From CBDFKS01 sp965248905 (GTDB lineage Bacteria > Chloroflexota > Dehalococcoidia > Lucifugimonadales > JAGWBF01), in contig CBDFKS010000007.1 of the NCBI GenBank assembly GCA_965248905.1, forward strand, positions 1,364,001 to 1,428,000: DNA of 64,000 bases, read 5' to 3'. This document shows, piece by piece, positions 26,633 to 35,016 of the stretch; the stretch's first letter is position 1; the number at the start of each line of letters is the position of its first letter. Under the pieces are notes generated by a model. That model had not been told where the DNA came from and searched no databases. It saw only the letters and a program-made list of their open reading frames with translations. The position numbers and the translations under genes are program-made.

Positions 26633-26704
26633 TCTATAATGGTTCCCTCAATAATCTTGAGTAGCAGACCACAGGCTACATAAACTGGATGTGCAAAGGC
26701 AGGA

Positions 26705-28576
26705 ATGACTGAAATACGAGTAGCTGACCGGGCCATCGGAGAAGGGAATCCGGCATTCATTATCGCCGAGATCGGTGTGAACCATAATGGTAGCATCGAT
26801 AGAGCGAAAAAGCTTATCGACGCGGCCACAAAGGCCGGCGCCGATGCAGTGAAGTTTCAGAAGCGCAGTCTGCCCGACGTATATCAGAGCGAAATCCTGG
26901 ACAATCCCAACCTGGGTGAGCAGTCTTTCCAATACATGATCCCATTGCTCAGGGACTTCGAGTTCTCCGAAGAAACTTATTACGACCTTTTAGATTACGC
27001 AGAGAAAAAAGGTCTGATCTTCCTGTGCACTCCCTTCGACCTCGAGAGTCGCCGGTTTCTGGGTGAGCTGGGTATCCCGGCATACAAGGTCGGCTCCTGT
27101 GACATGACAAACCTGCTCCTGCTGGAAGAGATAGCCGGTACGGGCAAACCTATGGTGGTCTCCGTGGGCATGTCCACACAGGATGAGCTCGATACCACAG
27201 TCCAGTTCCTCAAGGAGAAAAGTGCCCAGTTCGTGCTTCTCCACTGCAACAGCACCTATCCCGCTCCTTTCGAGGACCTGAACCTCCGGTTTATACAGAG
27301 CCTCAAGGAGCGGTACGATGTGCCCGTGGGCTATTCCGGGCATGAGCGCGGGACCGCCATGACCGTGGCCGCCGTAGCATTGGGGGCCTGCGCAATCGAA
27401 AAACACATCACCTTGGACCGCGGCATGGAAGGGCCTGATCACGCCGCCAGTCTTGAACCGGATGAGTTCAACACCTTGGTCAGAGACCTACGACACCTCG
27501 AGATGGCGTTAGGGTCGGGAAAGAAAATCTTCAACCGGGGCGAGATACTAAACCGAGAGGTGCTGGCTAAGAGCCTGGTGGCAGCCATATCCATCTCAAC
27601 GGGGACTACCATCACGCGGGAAATGGTAACAGCCAAGAGTCCGGGTAAGGGACTTTCTCCTCAAAGGCTCTTCGATCTCGTGGGGCGTGTGGCTGACAGA
27701 GACATACAGCAGGATGAGGCCTTCCTGGACGAAGATCTGGGCCATCATGAGCTGGTCCGACCCAAAGCCAACTTCAAGCGTCCATGGGGGTTCAAGGCCA
27801 GATTTCATAATATCCAGGAGCTAATGCCCTACGAGCCCCGTCTGCTAGAGTTCCATTTCTCGGATAAAGACCTGGACTACGAATACACCGGACCATATCT
27901 GGATGTAGAGCTGTACATCCACGCTCCGGAATACTGGTATCGCCAGATGGTAGACCTCTGTTCAGAGGATGACGCGATACGGCAAAAGTCCATCGAGGTC
28001 ATTCAAGCAACTATCGATAAGGCGCGTGACATAGCACCACTGTTCAAAGGGACTCCTAAGGTGGTGATCCATGTGGGGGGACACGGTTTGAACCAGGTGT
28101 TCGACTCCCAACATTTGCTCCGGATCGCTGAAGATTCTTTCAGACAGCTGGAATTCGATGGTGTCACTATCTATCCCGAAAATCTTCCTCCAAGACCATG
28201 GTATTTCGCGGGCCAGTATTGGCAGAACGCTTTCATTCGTTCAGAGGAGATGGTGGAGTTCTGTGAGGAATTGGGCTTGGATATGTGCCTGGATGTTTCC
28301 CATGCCCAGCTTTACTGTAACGCCTTCGGCAAGCGCCTCAGCGATTTTGTCAAGCAAGTGAAGCCTCTCGTCAAGCATGTACACATCTCCGATGGGGCCA
28401 GCATAGGCGGTGAGGGGCTACAGATAGGCGAAGGAGAGATCGACTTTCAACATATATTCGCCTTGCTGGAGGACCAAGAATTTAGCTGGGTGCCAGAGAT
28501 ATGGCGCGGGCACCAGAAAGGCGCACAGGGCTTTCTGGTCGCCCTCGAACGGCTCGGCGGCCTACCCAACCTATAG
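26705..28576 (+). CDS. neuB: NeuB-type nonulosonate synthase fused to a xylose-isomerase-like TIM barrel
   Basis: Residues 1-285 are a PEP-condensing sialic acid synthase domain: IIAEIGVNHNGSIDRAKKLI, AGADAVKFQ, CTPFDLES, PVGYSGHERG, AIEKHITLDRGMEGPDHAASL. Residues 290-355 are a SAF (antifreeze-like) domain (SPGKGLSPQRLFDLVGR). About 260 further residues (365-623) form an AP-endonuclease-2/sugar-phosphate-isomerase-type barrel with PKVVIHVGGHG, YPENLPPRPWYF, CLDVSHAQLY, HVHISDGAS, GEGEIDFQHI and WVPEIWRG. That barrel has the His/Glu/Asp metal ligands of the fold. NeuB alone is about 350 residues. The extra domain could isomerise or epimerise the hexosamine substrate or product. An epimerase gene and a second NeuB follow. 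Confidence 0.88.
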   Translation: MTEIRVADRAIGEGNPAFIIAEIGVNHNGSIDRAKKLIDAATKAGADAVKFQKRSLPDVYQSEILDNPNLGEQSFQYMIPLLRDFEFSEETYYDLLDYAEKKGLIFLCTPFDLESRRFLGELGIPAYKVGSCDMTNLLLLEEIAGTGKPMVVSVGMSTQDELDTTVQFLKEKSAQFVLLHCNSTYPAPFEDLNLRFIQSLKERYDVPVGYSGHERGTAMTVAAVALGACAIEKHITLDRGMEGPDHAASLEPDEFNTLVRDLRHLEMALGSGKKIFNRGEILNREVLAKSLVAAISISTGTTITREMVTAKSPGKGLSPQRLFDLVGRVADRDIQQDEAFLDEDLGHHELVRPKANFKRPWGFKARFHNIQELMPYEPRLLEFHFSDKDLDYEYTGPYLDVELYIHAPEYWYRQMVDLCSEDDAIRQKSIEVIQATIDKARDIAPLFKGTPKVVIHVGGHGLNQVFDSQHLLRIAEDSFRQLEFDGVTIYPENLPPRPWYFAGQYWQNAFIRSEEMVEFCEELGLDMCLDVSHAQLYCNAFGKRLSDFVKQVKPLVKHVHISDGASIGGEGLQIGEGEIDFQHIFALLEDQEFSWVPEIWRGHQKGAQGFLVALERLGGLPNL

Positions 28577-28590
28577 ATGAGGAACACACC

Positions 28591-29613
28591 ACGAAAGTCC
28601 TAGTTATAGGCGGAGCGGGCTTTGTGGGCTCCAATGTGGCCAATCATTACCTTGCGCGGGGTGATCAGGTAACGGTGTTCGATAACCTGGCTCGTGCCGG
28701 CACTTCCACTAATCTGGAATGGTTGAAGAGCTCCTACCCGAATATGGACTTCATTCAGGCAGATGTGCGCAGTCATTACGACGAGCTCTGCAGAGCCGTG
28801 GCCAAACAGGATGTGGTGTTTCATCTAGCGGCTCAAGTGGCAGTGACCACATCCGTAACATCCCCTCGAGAAGACTTCGAGATTAACGCCTTTGGTTCCC
28901 TGAATGTGCTGGAGGCCATCCGCAACTATGGCGATGACCCCATTCTGTTCTTCTCCTCCACCAATAAAGTCTATGGGCAGATGGAAGAGGTCGAGATCGC
29001 CGAGAAGAATGGGCGTTACTCCTACGCCGACCTAGAGTACGGCACCGACGAGTCCAGACCATTGGATTTTCATTCTCCCTACGGTTGCTCGAAGGGCTCA
29101 GCGGACCAGTACGTACGGGACTATGCTCGAATCTACGGCCTTAGGTCTGTGGTGTTCCGGAAAAGCTGCATATACGGGGAGCGGCAGTTCGGAAACGAAG
29201 ACCAGGGTTGGGTGGCCTGGTTCACCATAGCCGTTCAGCAACGCAAACCCATCACCATATACGGCGATGGAAAACAGATCAGGGACGTGCTCTATGTGGG
29301 CGACCTCATAAATGCCTACGATAAGGCAATTGCTCAGATTGCCACGACCAGTGGTCAGGTGTACAACATAGGAGGCGGGCCGGAAAACACCTTGTCCTTA
29401 TTAGAACTGATCGACTATCTGGAGAGAATTTCAGGACAGAAGGTACAGTTCAGTTTCGACGATTGGCGTGCCGGGGACCAACGTGTATACGTCAGCGACA
29501 TACGCAAAGCACGACGCGAATTCGGCTGGTATCCACAAGTAGACGTACCCCACGGTCTAGAGAAGCTGTCATCGTGGATCAGTAAAAATATTCCAGTTAA
29601 CCAAATGACTTAG
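28591..29613 (+). CDS. NAD-dependent epimerase, CDP-tyvelose (RfbE) epimerase-like; probable ACG start
   Basis: This 340-residue extended SDR enzyme has VLVIGGAGFVGSNVANHY, VFHLAAQVAVTTSV, FFSSTNKVYG, the catalytic SPYGCSKGSADQYV and FRKSCIYGERQFGNEDQGWV. The last stretch is close to CDP-paratose/tyvelose 2-epimerases. The sequence normally begins MKVLVIGG. Here ACG occupies that position at 28591, seven bases after GATGAGGA, and no ATG, GTG or TTG lies in frame before it back to 28501. Use of ATG 28501 would add 30 non-family residues and overlap neuB by 76 bases. Either a rare ACG start or a mutated ATG is likely. Confidence 0.82.
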   Translation, partial: TKVLVIGGAGFVGSNVANHYLARGDQVTVFDNLARAGTSTNLEWLKSSYPNMDFIQADVRSHYDELCRAVAKQDVVFHLAAQVAVTTSVTSPREDFEINAFGSLNVLEAIRNYGDDPILFFSSTNKVYGQMEEVEIAEKNGRYSYADLEYGTDESRPLDFHSPYGCSKGSADQYVRDYARIYGLRSVVFRKSCIYGERQFGNEDQGWVAWFTIAVQQRKPITIYGDGKQIRDVLYVGDLINAYDKAIAQIATTSGQVYNIGGGPENTLSLLELIDYLERISGQKVQFSFDDWRAGDQRVYVSDIRKARREFGWYPQVDVPHGLEKLSSWISKNIPVNQMT

Positions 29614-29626
29614 ACGGGCAACTAAC

Positions 29627-30667
29627 GTGAACAGTATAGAAGTCGGCGGACAAACATTTTCCAGGGCTCGCTGCCTAATAATCGGCGAAGTCGCGCAGGG
29701 CCATGACGGCAGCCTTGGCACCGCCCATGCATTCATCGATGCCATCGCCAATGCAGGCGCGGATGCGGTAAAATTCCAGACCCACATCGCCGACGCGGAG
29801 AGTACGCCCGGTGAACCCTGGAGAGTGAAGTTCAGTTTCCAAGATAAGACTCGCTACGACTATTGGAAACGCATGGAGTTTTCCGAAGATCAGTGGCATG
29901 GCCTCAAGCAACACGCAGTAGAGAAAGGTCTCCTTTTCCTGAGTTCCCCCTTCTCCTTCGAAGCTGTCGAGATGTTGGAGAGAGTTGGCGTGGCCGCTTG
30001 GAAAGTCGCCTCGGGCGAGGTGGCCAATACGCCCATGTTTGAGCTAATGTCCAAGACCGGCATACCCTTTCTACTCTCCACGGGCATGAGTCCCCTTGAT
30101 GAGATCGACGATGCGGTAGGCCGAATCAAGGCCAAGGAGTTAGGACTGGCAGTACTTCAATGCACCTCCATGTACCCTACTCCCCCTGAAAGGATGGGCC
30201 TAAACCTGATCCCATTCTTTCAGGAGCGATACGATTGTGCAGTGGGCCTGTCAGACCACTCCGGTACTGTGTACGCCAGCCCCGCCGCTGCCAGTCTGGG
30301 GGCGTCGGTCCTGGAGATTCACGTAGTGTTCGACCGGGAGATGTTTGGCCCCGACGTGCCCGCTTCCATAACAACCGGCGAGCTAAAGAGTCTGGTGCAA
30401 GGAGTACGTTACATCGAGAAAATGGTTGCCAACCCGGTGGACAAGGACGCCATGGCCGAAGAGCTATCTAATATGAGACAGCTTTTCACAAAGAGCGTAG
30501 TAGCCCACACGGATCTGCCTAAAGGCACGGTCCTGGAAATGTCCCACCTGACAGTCAAAAAACCGGGCACCGGCATACCAGCGAATCGTCTGCACGAACT
30601 CATCGGCAGACGATTGGTACGGTCCATAGCCAGAGACGAAATCCTGAATGAGGAGGATATCAGCTGA
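29627..30667 (+). CDS. neuB: NeuB/SpsE-type nonulosonate synthase, copy 2
   Basis: This 346-residue, standard-length synthase condenses PEP with a six-carbon (N-acyl)amino sugar. It has the variant opening IIGEVAQGHDGSLGTAHAFI in place of IAEIGxNHNG, then ADAVKFQTHIADAEST, SSPFSFEAVEML, VASGEV, LSTGM, AVGLSDHSGT and ASVLEIHVVF. A C-terminal SAF domain contains KKPGTGIPANRLHELIGR. The AQGHDGSLG form marks a clade different from the fused NeuB upstream, so the two likely use different substrates. It starts at GTG 29627, shortly after the epimerase stop. Confidence 0.9.
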   Translation: MNSIEVGGQTFSRARCLIIGEVAQGHDGSLGTAHAFIDAIANAGADAVKFQTHIADAESTPGEPWRVKFSFQDKTRYDYWKRMEFSEDQWHGLKQHAVEKGLLFLSSPFSFEAVEMLERVGVAAWKVASGEVANTPMFELMSKTGIPFLLSTGMSPLDEIDDAVGRIKAKELGLAVLQCTSMYPTPPERMGLNLIPFFQERYDCAVGLSDHSGTVYASPAAASLGASVLEIHVVFDREMFGPDVPASITTGELKSLVQGVRYIEKMVANPVDKDAMAEELSNMRQLFTKSVVAHTDLPKGTVLEMSHLTVKKPGTGIPANRLHELIGRRLVRSIARDEILNEEDIS

Positions 30668-30736
30668 GAGGGGTTCACGCCTGCGAAGAAAGCAGGAAGG
30701 GCCGTTCCTCAACGGTATCTCTACGAACGTGAATTA

Positions 30737-31891
30737 ATGGCCAGAAAGATAGCCGTAGCACTCTCCTACCAAGGAGCCTATGCCAGACTCAAGTCCTTTT
30801 TGCGCGGGATAAAAGAGCATCCATCGCTCGAGCTACAGCTGATAGTGGCGGGATCGGCCCTTCTAGAAAAATACGGAGAAGCGGTCAACACAATCAAAGC
30901 CGATGGGTTCGAAGTGTCGTCTCAGCTAAATTTCGTGTTCGAAGGTGAAAACCCAGCGAACATGGCCAAGGCTGCGGGCATGGGTATTTTGGAGATGGCC
31001 ACTACTCTGGACAAGAGCCGGCCCGATGCGGTGGTAGTAATTGGCGATCGCTACGAGACTCTGGGGACGGCCGCCGCTGCCGCTTACATGAACATTCCTC
31101 TGGTACATGTTCAAGGTGGAGAGGTAACGGGCTCCATCGGCGAAAAGGTCAGGCATGCCATTACTAAACTGGCGGACCTTCACTTCGTGGCAACCGAAGG
31201 AGCGAAGGAAAGAGTCGAACGCATGGGCGAAGACCCGTCAACTGTCTTCGTCACCGGATGCCCATCCATAGACCTGGCGGTGGAATCCATTAGGAACGGA
31301 AAGATGGATATGCCGGATCTGAGCAAGAGGGGAGTCGGCGCCACCTTTGACATCCAAGAGAACAACTACTTGGTAGTTCTCCAACACCCAGTGACCACCG
31401 AATACGATGAAGCGCACGAACAGATCCAAGAAACCTTGATGGCTGTTAATGATATGCAGATGCCCACTTTTTGGTTCTGGCCCAAGGTGGACGCTGGAAG
31501 CGATAAAATCTCTAAAGGAATTCGTGTGTTCAGAGAGAAATATAATCCTCAACTAGTTCATTTTTTCAAAAATATGGCCCCAGAGCGCTTCTATAGGCTC
31601 CTGAACAAGTCCGCCTGTCTCGTGGGGTCTTCCAGTGTGGGAATCCGGGAATGCTCTTTCCTAGGGTTACCGGTAGTTAACATCGGGTCCCGTCAATCAC
31701 GACGAGAGCGAGGGCCCAACGTCATGGACATCCCACATGACCGAACAATGATAAAACAAGCTATGCGACATCAGATCGCGCATGGCCGCTATCCATCTGT
31801 GACCCTCTACGGAGATGGGAAAGCTGGGGATAGGATGGCGAGTATACTAGGCGAAGTTAGTCTGAAATACGAAAAAAGGCTGCCCTATTAG
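30737..31891 (+). CDS. neuC: hydrolysing UDP-GlcNAc 2-epimerase (NeuC-like), copy 1
   Basis: NeuC releases ManNAc, or a related 2-epimer, from a UDP-sugar for the NeuB reaction. The 384-residue protein has VVVIGDRYETLGTAAAA, PLVHVQGGEVTGSIGEKVRH, TGCPSIDLA, LQHPVTTEYDEA, SSSVGIRECSFLGLPVVNIG and the C-terminal YGDGKAGDR. The N-terminal motif is altered: where copy 2 and the family have TARPSYSR (T-x-R-x-x-Y), it reads SYQGAYAR. The arginine that normally contacts the nucleotide sugar is therefore missing. It may be impaired or have a changed substrate. Confidence 0.88.
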   Translation: MARKIAVALSYQGAYARLKSFLRGIKEHPSLELQLIVAGSALLEKYGEAVNTIKADGFEVSSQLNFVFEGENPANMAKAAGMGILEMATTLDKSRPDAVVVIGDRYETLGTAAAAAYMNIPLVHVQGGEVTGSIGEKVRHAITKLADLHFVATEGAKERVERMGEDPSTVFVTGCPSIDLAVESIRNGKMDMPDLSKRGVGATFDIQENNYLVVLQHPVTTEYDEAHEQIQETLMAVNDMQMPTFWFWPKVDAGSDKISKGIRVFREKYNPQLVHFFKNMAPERFYRLLNKSACLVGSSSVGIRECSFLGLPVVNIGSRQSRRERGPNVMDIPHDRTMIKQAMRHQIAHGRYPSVTLYGDGKAGDRMASILGEVSLKYEKRLPY

Positions 31892-31909
31892 GATTTGGGA
31901 GGCTGCGAC

Positions 31910-32089
31910 ATGTACAAACACCCGAAACTCATAGCCGAGATCGTCGACAATCATGGGGGCGATATGAGACTGGCCAAGGGGCTAGTTAGGATCCTGACAA
32001 CTGTAGGAATAGAATTAGAGAAAGACGTAATTGATACCCAAGACCACATTATGCCAGCGTTCATTCTCGAAACAAAAGGAACCATCTAG
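31910..32089 (+). pseudogene. truncated neuB remnant
   Basis: This 59-codon frame has its own GGGAGG site. It starts with MYKHPKLIAEIVDNHGGDMR and LAKGLVRILTT, the unmistakable NeuB opening (KLIAEIGxNHxGDMxLAKxL). It then loses similarity and stops. About 280 residues of the synthase are absent. It sits exactly between the two neuC copies and uses the same strand. This suggests an ancestral neuC-neuB repeat unit from which this neuB was deleted. The stump may now only couple translation to neuC copy 2. Confidence 0.75.
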
Positions 32090-32094
32090 CGCGT

Positions 32095-33249
32095 ATGCTC
32101 CGTAAAGTGTGCGTAGTAATAACGGCCAGACCTAGTTACTCACGGATCAAGTCAGCACTAACGGCCATATCCCTGCATCCTGATCTGGATTTGCAACTGG
32201 TCGTTGGAGCTTCAGCCTTGCTAGACCGATATGGAAGCGCGGTAGAGGTGATCGAAAAAGAGGGTTTTGAGATCACGGAGCGTGTCTATATGGTATTGGA
32301 GGGCGAAAATCTAGTCACTTCAACCATGTCAACTGGTCTTGGAGTGGTGGGGATGGCGAGGGTTTTTGAAAACATCCAGCCGGATGTAGTCGTAACGATA
32401 GGTGACCGTTTTGAGACACTCGCTACGGCCATGGCGTCCTCTTGTATGACTATTCCTTTAGTTCACGTACAGGGAGGCGAAGTTACGGGCTCAATCGATG
32501 AAAAGGTCCGCCATGCTGTTACCAAGCTATCCAATTTGCATTTCGTGTCCCACGAGAAGGCTGCGGAAAGAGTAATACGAATGGGTGAAGACCCATCTAA
32601 TGTGTTCGTGACAGGATGCCCATCCATAGATCTGGCTGTTAACGTTCTAAAAGCCCCAAACCTAGATTTCGACCCTTTCGAGAGATATCTTGGTGTGGGG
32701 GCGGCTTTCCCTTACGCTGATAACTATGTTGTAGTGTTACAGCATCCAGTGACAACCGAATATCAGGAAGCACGTTGGCATGTTAGCGAGACACTGCATG
32801 CCATCAAGAAAATCGGGCTGCCGGCATTCTGGTTCTGGCCCAACCCAGACGCCGGCTCGGACGATACGTCTCGGGGAATCAGGTCCTTCAGAGAGCAGGA
32901 AAAGCCAACAAACATCCATTTCTTCAAGAACATGTTCCCCGAAGACTTCCTCAAACTTGTATGCAACGCTCGTTGTATCGTCGGCAACTCAAGTTTGGCC
33001 ATTCGCGAGTGTGCGTTCCTAGGCGTCCCTGCCGTTGACATCGGCACCCGTCAAAAGGGACGAGAACGGGGCTCCAACGTAAAAAACGCGAACTATGACC
33101 GACAAGATATCGTCAACGCGATACAGCATCAGCTCTCTAATGGACGGTATCCATCTAATCCAATTTACGGTGACGGACGGGCTGGTAAGCGGATAGCCCA
33201 CCTATTGGCCGAGCTACCCCTGCCCATCGAGAAACAGTTATCCTACTAA
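32095..33249 (+). CDS. neuC: hydrolysing UDP-GlcNAc 2-epimerase (NeuC-like), copy 2
   Basis: This copy is the same length (384 residues) as copy 1 and similar along its whole length. It keeps the canonical N-terminal VVITARPSYSRIKSAL with the conserved arginine, VVTIGDRFETLATAMASS, VHVQGGEVTGSIDEKVRHAV, TGCPSIDLAVN, LQHPVTTEYQEA and NSSLAIRECAFLGVPAVDIG. It is probably the catalytically normal member of the pair. Its ATG lies five bases after the neuB stump. The next gene, a second CMP-sugar synthetase, probably completes its pathway. Confidence 0.9.
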   Translation: MLRKVCVVITARPSYSRIKSALTAISLHPDLDLQLVVGASALLDRYGSAVEVIEKEGFEITERVYMVLEGENLVTSTMSTGLGVVGMARVFENIQPDVVVTIGDRFETLATAMASSCMTIPLVHVQGGEVTGSIDEKVRHAVTKLSNLHFVSHEKAAERVIRMGEDPSNVFVTGCPSIDLAVNVLKAPNLDFDPFERYLGVGAAFPYADNYVVVLQHPVTTEYQEARWHVSETLHAIKKIGLPAFWFWPNPDAGSDDTSRGIRSFREQEKPTNIHFFKNMFPEDFLKLVCNARCIVGNSSLAIRECAFLGVPAVDIGTRQKGRERGSNVKNANYDRQDIVNAIQHQLSNGRYPSNPIYGDGRAGKRIAHLLAELPLPIEKQLSY

Positions 33250-33263
33250 TTTAGGCTCATCAC

Positions 33264-34019
33264 ATGGAATCAACGCCCCAGAGAATTCGATCCACAGAGT
33301 CTGATATACAACACCGTGTGCTAGCCATCATTACCGCGCGTGGCGGTTCGAAGGGGGTGCCACGCAAAAACATCACCTTGCTCTGCGGAAAGCCCCTTTT
33401 ACAATACACTACCGAATCCGCACTGGCGGCGAAGACATTGACCAAGGTGATACTTTCCACCGATGACTCTGAAATAGCTGAGGTTGGGAGACGGTGTGGC
33501 GTCGATGTTCCATTTATCCGCCCTCCTGAGTTGGCTGGTAATAATAGCCCAACATTACCGGTCCTGCAGCACGCAGTCGGCTTCTTAGAAGAGCGGGGAG
33601 AAACGTATGATGCTATCTGCCTACTCCAGCCTACGAATCCTTTGAGGCAACCTAAACATATTGATGACTGTATCGGCCTGCTGTTCCAGGGAGAAGCAGA
33701 TTCGGTAATCAGCGTGATTCCAGTCCCCCATGAATATAATCCCCATTGGGTTTATTTCTCCCGAGAAGACGGCTCATTATATCTGAGCACGGGAGAGGGC
33801 CAGCCCATTCCCAGGCGCCAGCTATTGCCCTCTGCTTCCTGCAGAGAAGGCTCCATCTATATTGTGCGGCGAAATGTGTTGATGAATGAAGGGAGCTTGT
33901 ACGGGAACAGAGTGCTCGGATATGAAATGCAGCCCAGCACTACCGTTAACATAAACACTGTAGAAGATTTCCAGCGGGCACAATATTTGATGGGACAAAT
34001 AAAAGGTACTGACTCATAG
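33264..34019 (+). CDS. neuA: CMP-nonulosonate cytidylyltransferase, copy 2
   Basis: This 251-residue enzyme has LAIITARGGSKGVPRKNITL, STDDSEIAEVGRRCGVDVPF, PPELAGNNSPTLPVLQHAV, LLQPTNPLR and the C-terminal TTVNINTVEDFQRA. It differs clearly from the copy at 24900 (the signature has T for P and G for S), so it is not a recent duplicate. The first 15 residues are extra, and a later start is possible. It supports a second activated nonulosonate being made from the neuC/neuB genes just upstream. Confidence 0.88.
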   Translation: MESTPQRIRSTESDIQHRVLAIITARGGSKGVPRKNITLLCGKPLLQYTTESALAAKTLTKVILSTDDSEIAEVGRRCGVDVPFIRPPELAGNNSPTLPVLQHAVGFLEERGETYDAICLLQPTNPLRQPKHIDDCIGLLFQGEADSVISVIPVPHEYNPHWVYFSREDGSLYLSTGEGQPIPRRQLLPSASCREGSIYIVRRNVLMNEGSLYGNRVLGYEMQPSTTVNINTVEDFQRAQYLMGQIKGTDS

Positions 34020-34037
34020 TCAGTTACTGGATCGCTC

Positions 34038-35003
34038 ATGGCGCGCCCGATAATATTCAACGCCGAGCCGGAGAACTACTCCGAGGAAGCTCGATCCATA
34101 CTCAACCAACTGGGCATCCTTGTAGAGATTCCGGCCAATCGCCAAGCCCTGCTACAAGAAGTCGAACGGGCTGATGTCTTGATAGTCCGCCTTGGGCATC
34201 AGGTCGATGACGAAGTATTTCGGGCGGGACAACATCTCAAGGCAGTGGTGACCGCCACAACGGGCCTAGACCACATTGATCTGGACGCGGCCAAGAGGTC
34301 CAGGGTAGAGGTGCTGTCGCTTAGAGGCGAGAGAGCTTTCCTGGACACTATAACCGCTACGGCCGAACACACTTGGGGCCTCCTCCTGTCTCTTGTTCGT
34401 TACATTCCTTGGGCCCATGAACACGTCTGTCAGGGATACTGGGACCGCGACCTGTTCAAAGGCCGTGAACTGGCAGGCAAGACTCTAGGTATCGTAGGAT
34501 ACGGGCGACTAGGGCGTATGGTGGCCCGGTACGGTCTGGCCTTTGGAATGCCGGTCTACGTGTCTGACCCAAGCAAGCCGACCGACACGGACGTCACGTA
34601 CGCATCTTTACACGAGCTGTTATCGCAGTCAGATGTAGTCAGCTTGCATGTACCTCTTTCTCCCAGTACGGAGGGTATGATAGGAGAGGCGGAGTTGGGC
34701 AGGATGCGCCCGGGTGCTTGGCTGATCAATACTTCCAGAGGGGTCATCATCGACGAGGCGGCCTTGTTGCGTCATCTCGCGTCCAACCGTTTGGGCGGTG
34801 CCGCTCTGGACGTCATGGCGGAAGAAAGTGGGCACGATTCGAAGTGGGTAGCAGACTCCCCGTTGATAAAGTATGCCCGCGACAACAGAAACCTGCTGAT
34901 AACTCCTCATGTAGGTGGAGCGACGCACGACTCCATGCGGAGGACCGAGGATTTCATGGCCCACAAGCTCAGATCATGGGTTCAGCAGCACTCGTTAGGG
35001 TGA
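34038..35003 (+). CDS. D-2-hydroxyacid dehydrogenase (SerA-like)
   Basis: This 321-residue NAD-dependent enzyme shows the family's order: ATTGLDHIDLDAA, the Rossmann GIVGYGRLGRMVARYGLAFG, substrate-binding arginine in LINTSRGVIIDEAAL, an acidic site near DVMAEESG, and the catalytic His in TPHVGGATHDS. It lacks the ACT domain of phosphoglycerate dehydrogenase. Embedded between a CMP-nonulosonate synthetase and a methyltransferase, it may reduce the 2-keto group of a sugar acid or supply a hydroxy-acid substituent. This placement-based role is a guess. Confidence 0.85.
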   Translation: MARPIIFNAEPENYSEEARSILNQLGILVEIPANRQALLQEVERADVLIVRLGHQVDDEVFRAGQHLKAVVTATTGLDHIDLDAAKRSRVEVLSLRGERAFLDTITATAEHTWGLLLSLVRYIPWAHEHVCQGYWDRDLFKGRELAGKTLGIVGYGRLGRMVARYGLAFGMPVYVSDPSKPTDTDVTYASLHELLSQSDVVSLHVPLSPSTEGMIGEAELGRMRPGAWLINTSRGVIIDEAALLRHLASNRLGGAALDVMAEESGHDSKWVADSPLIKYARDNRNLLITPHVGGATHDSMRRTEDFMAHKLRSWVQQHSLG

Positions 35004-35016
35004 GAGCAAGGCTTGA

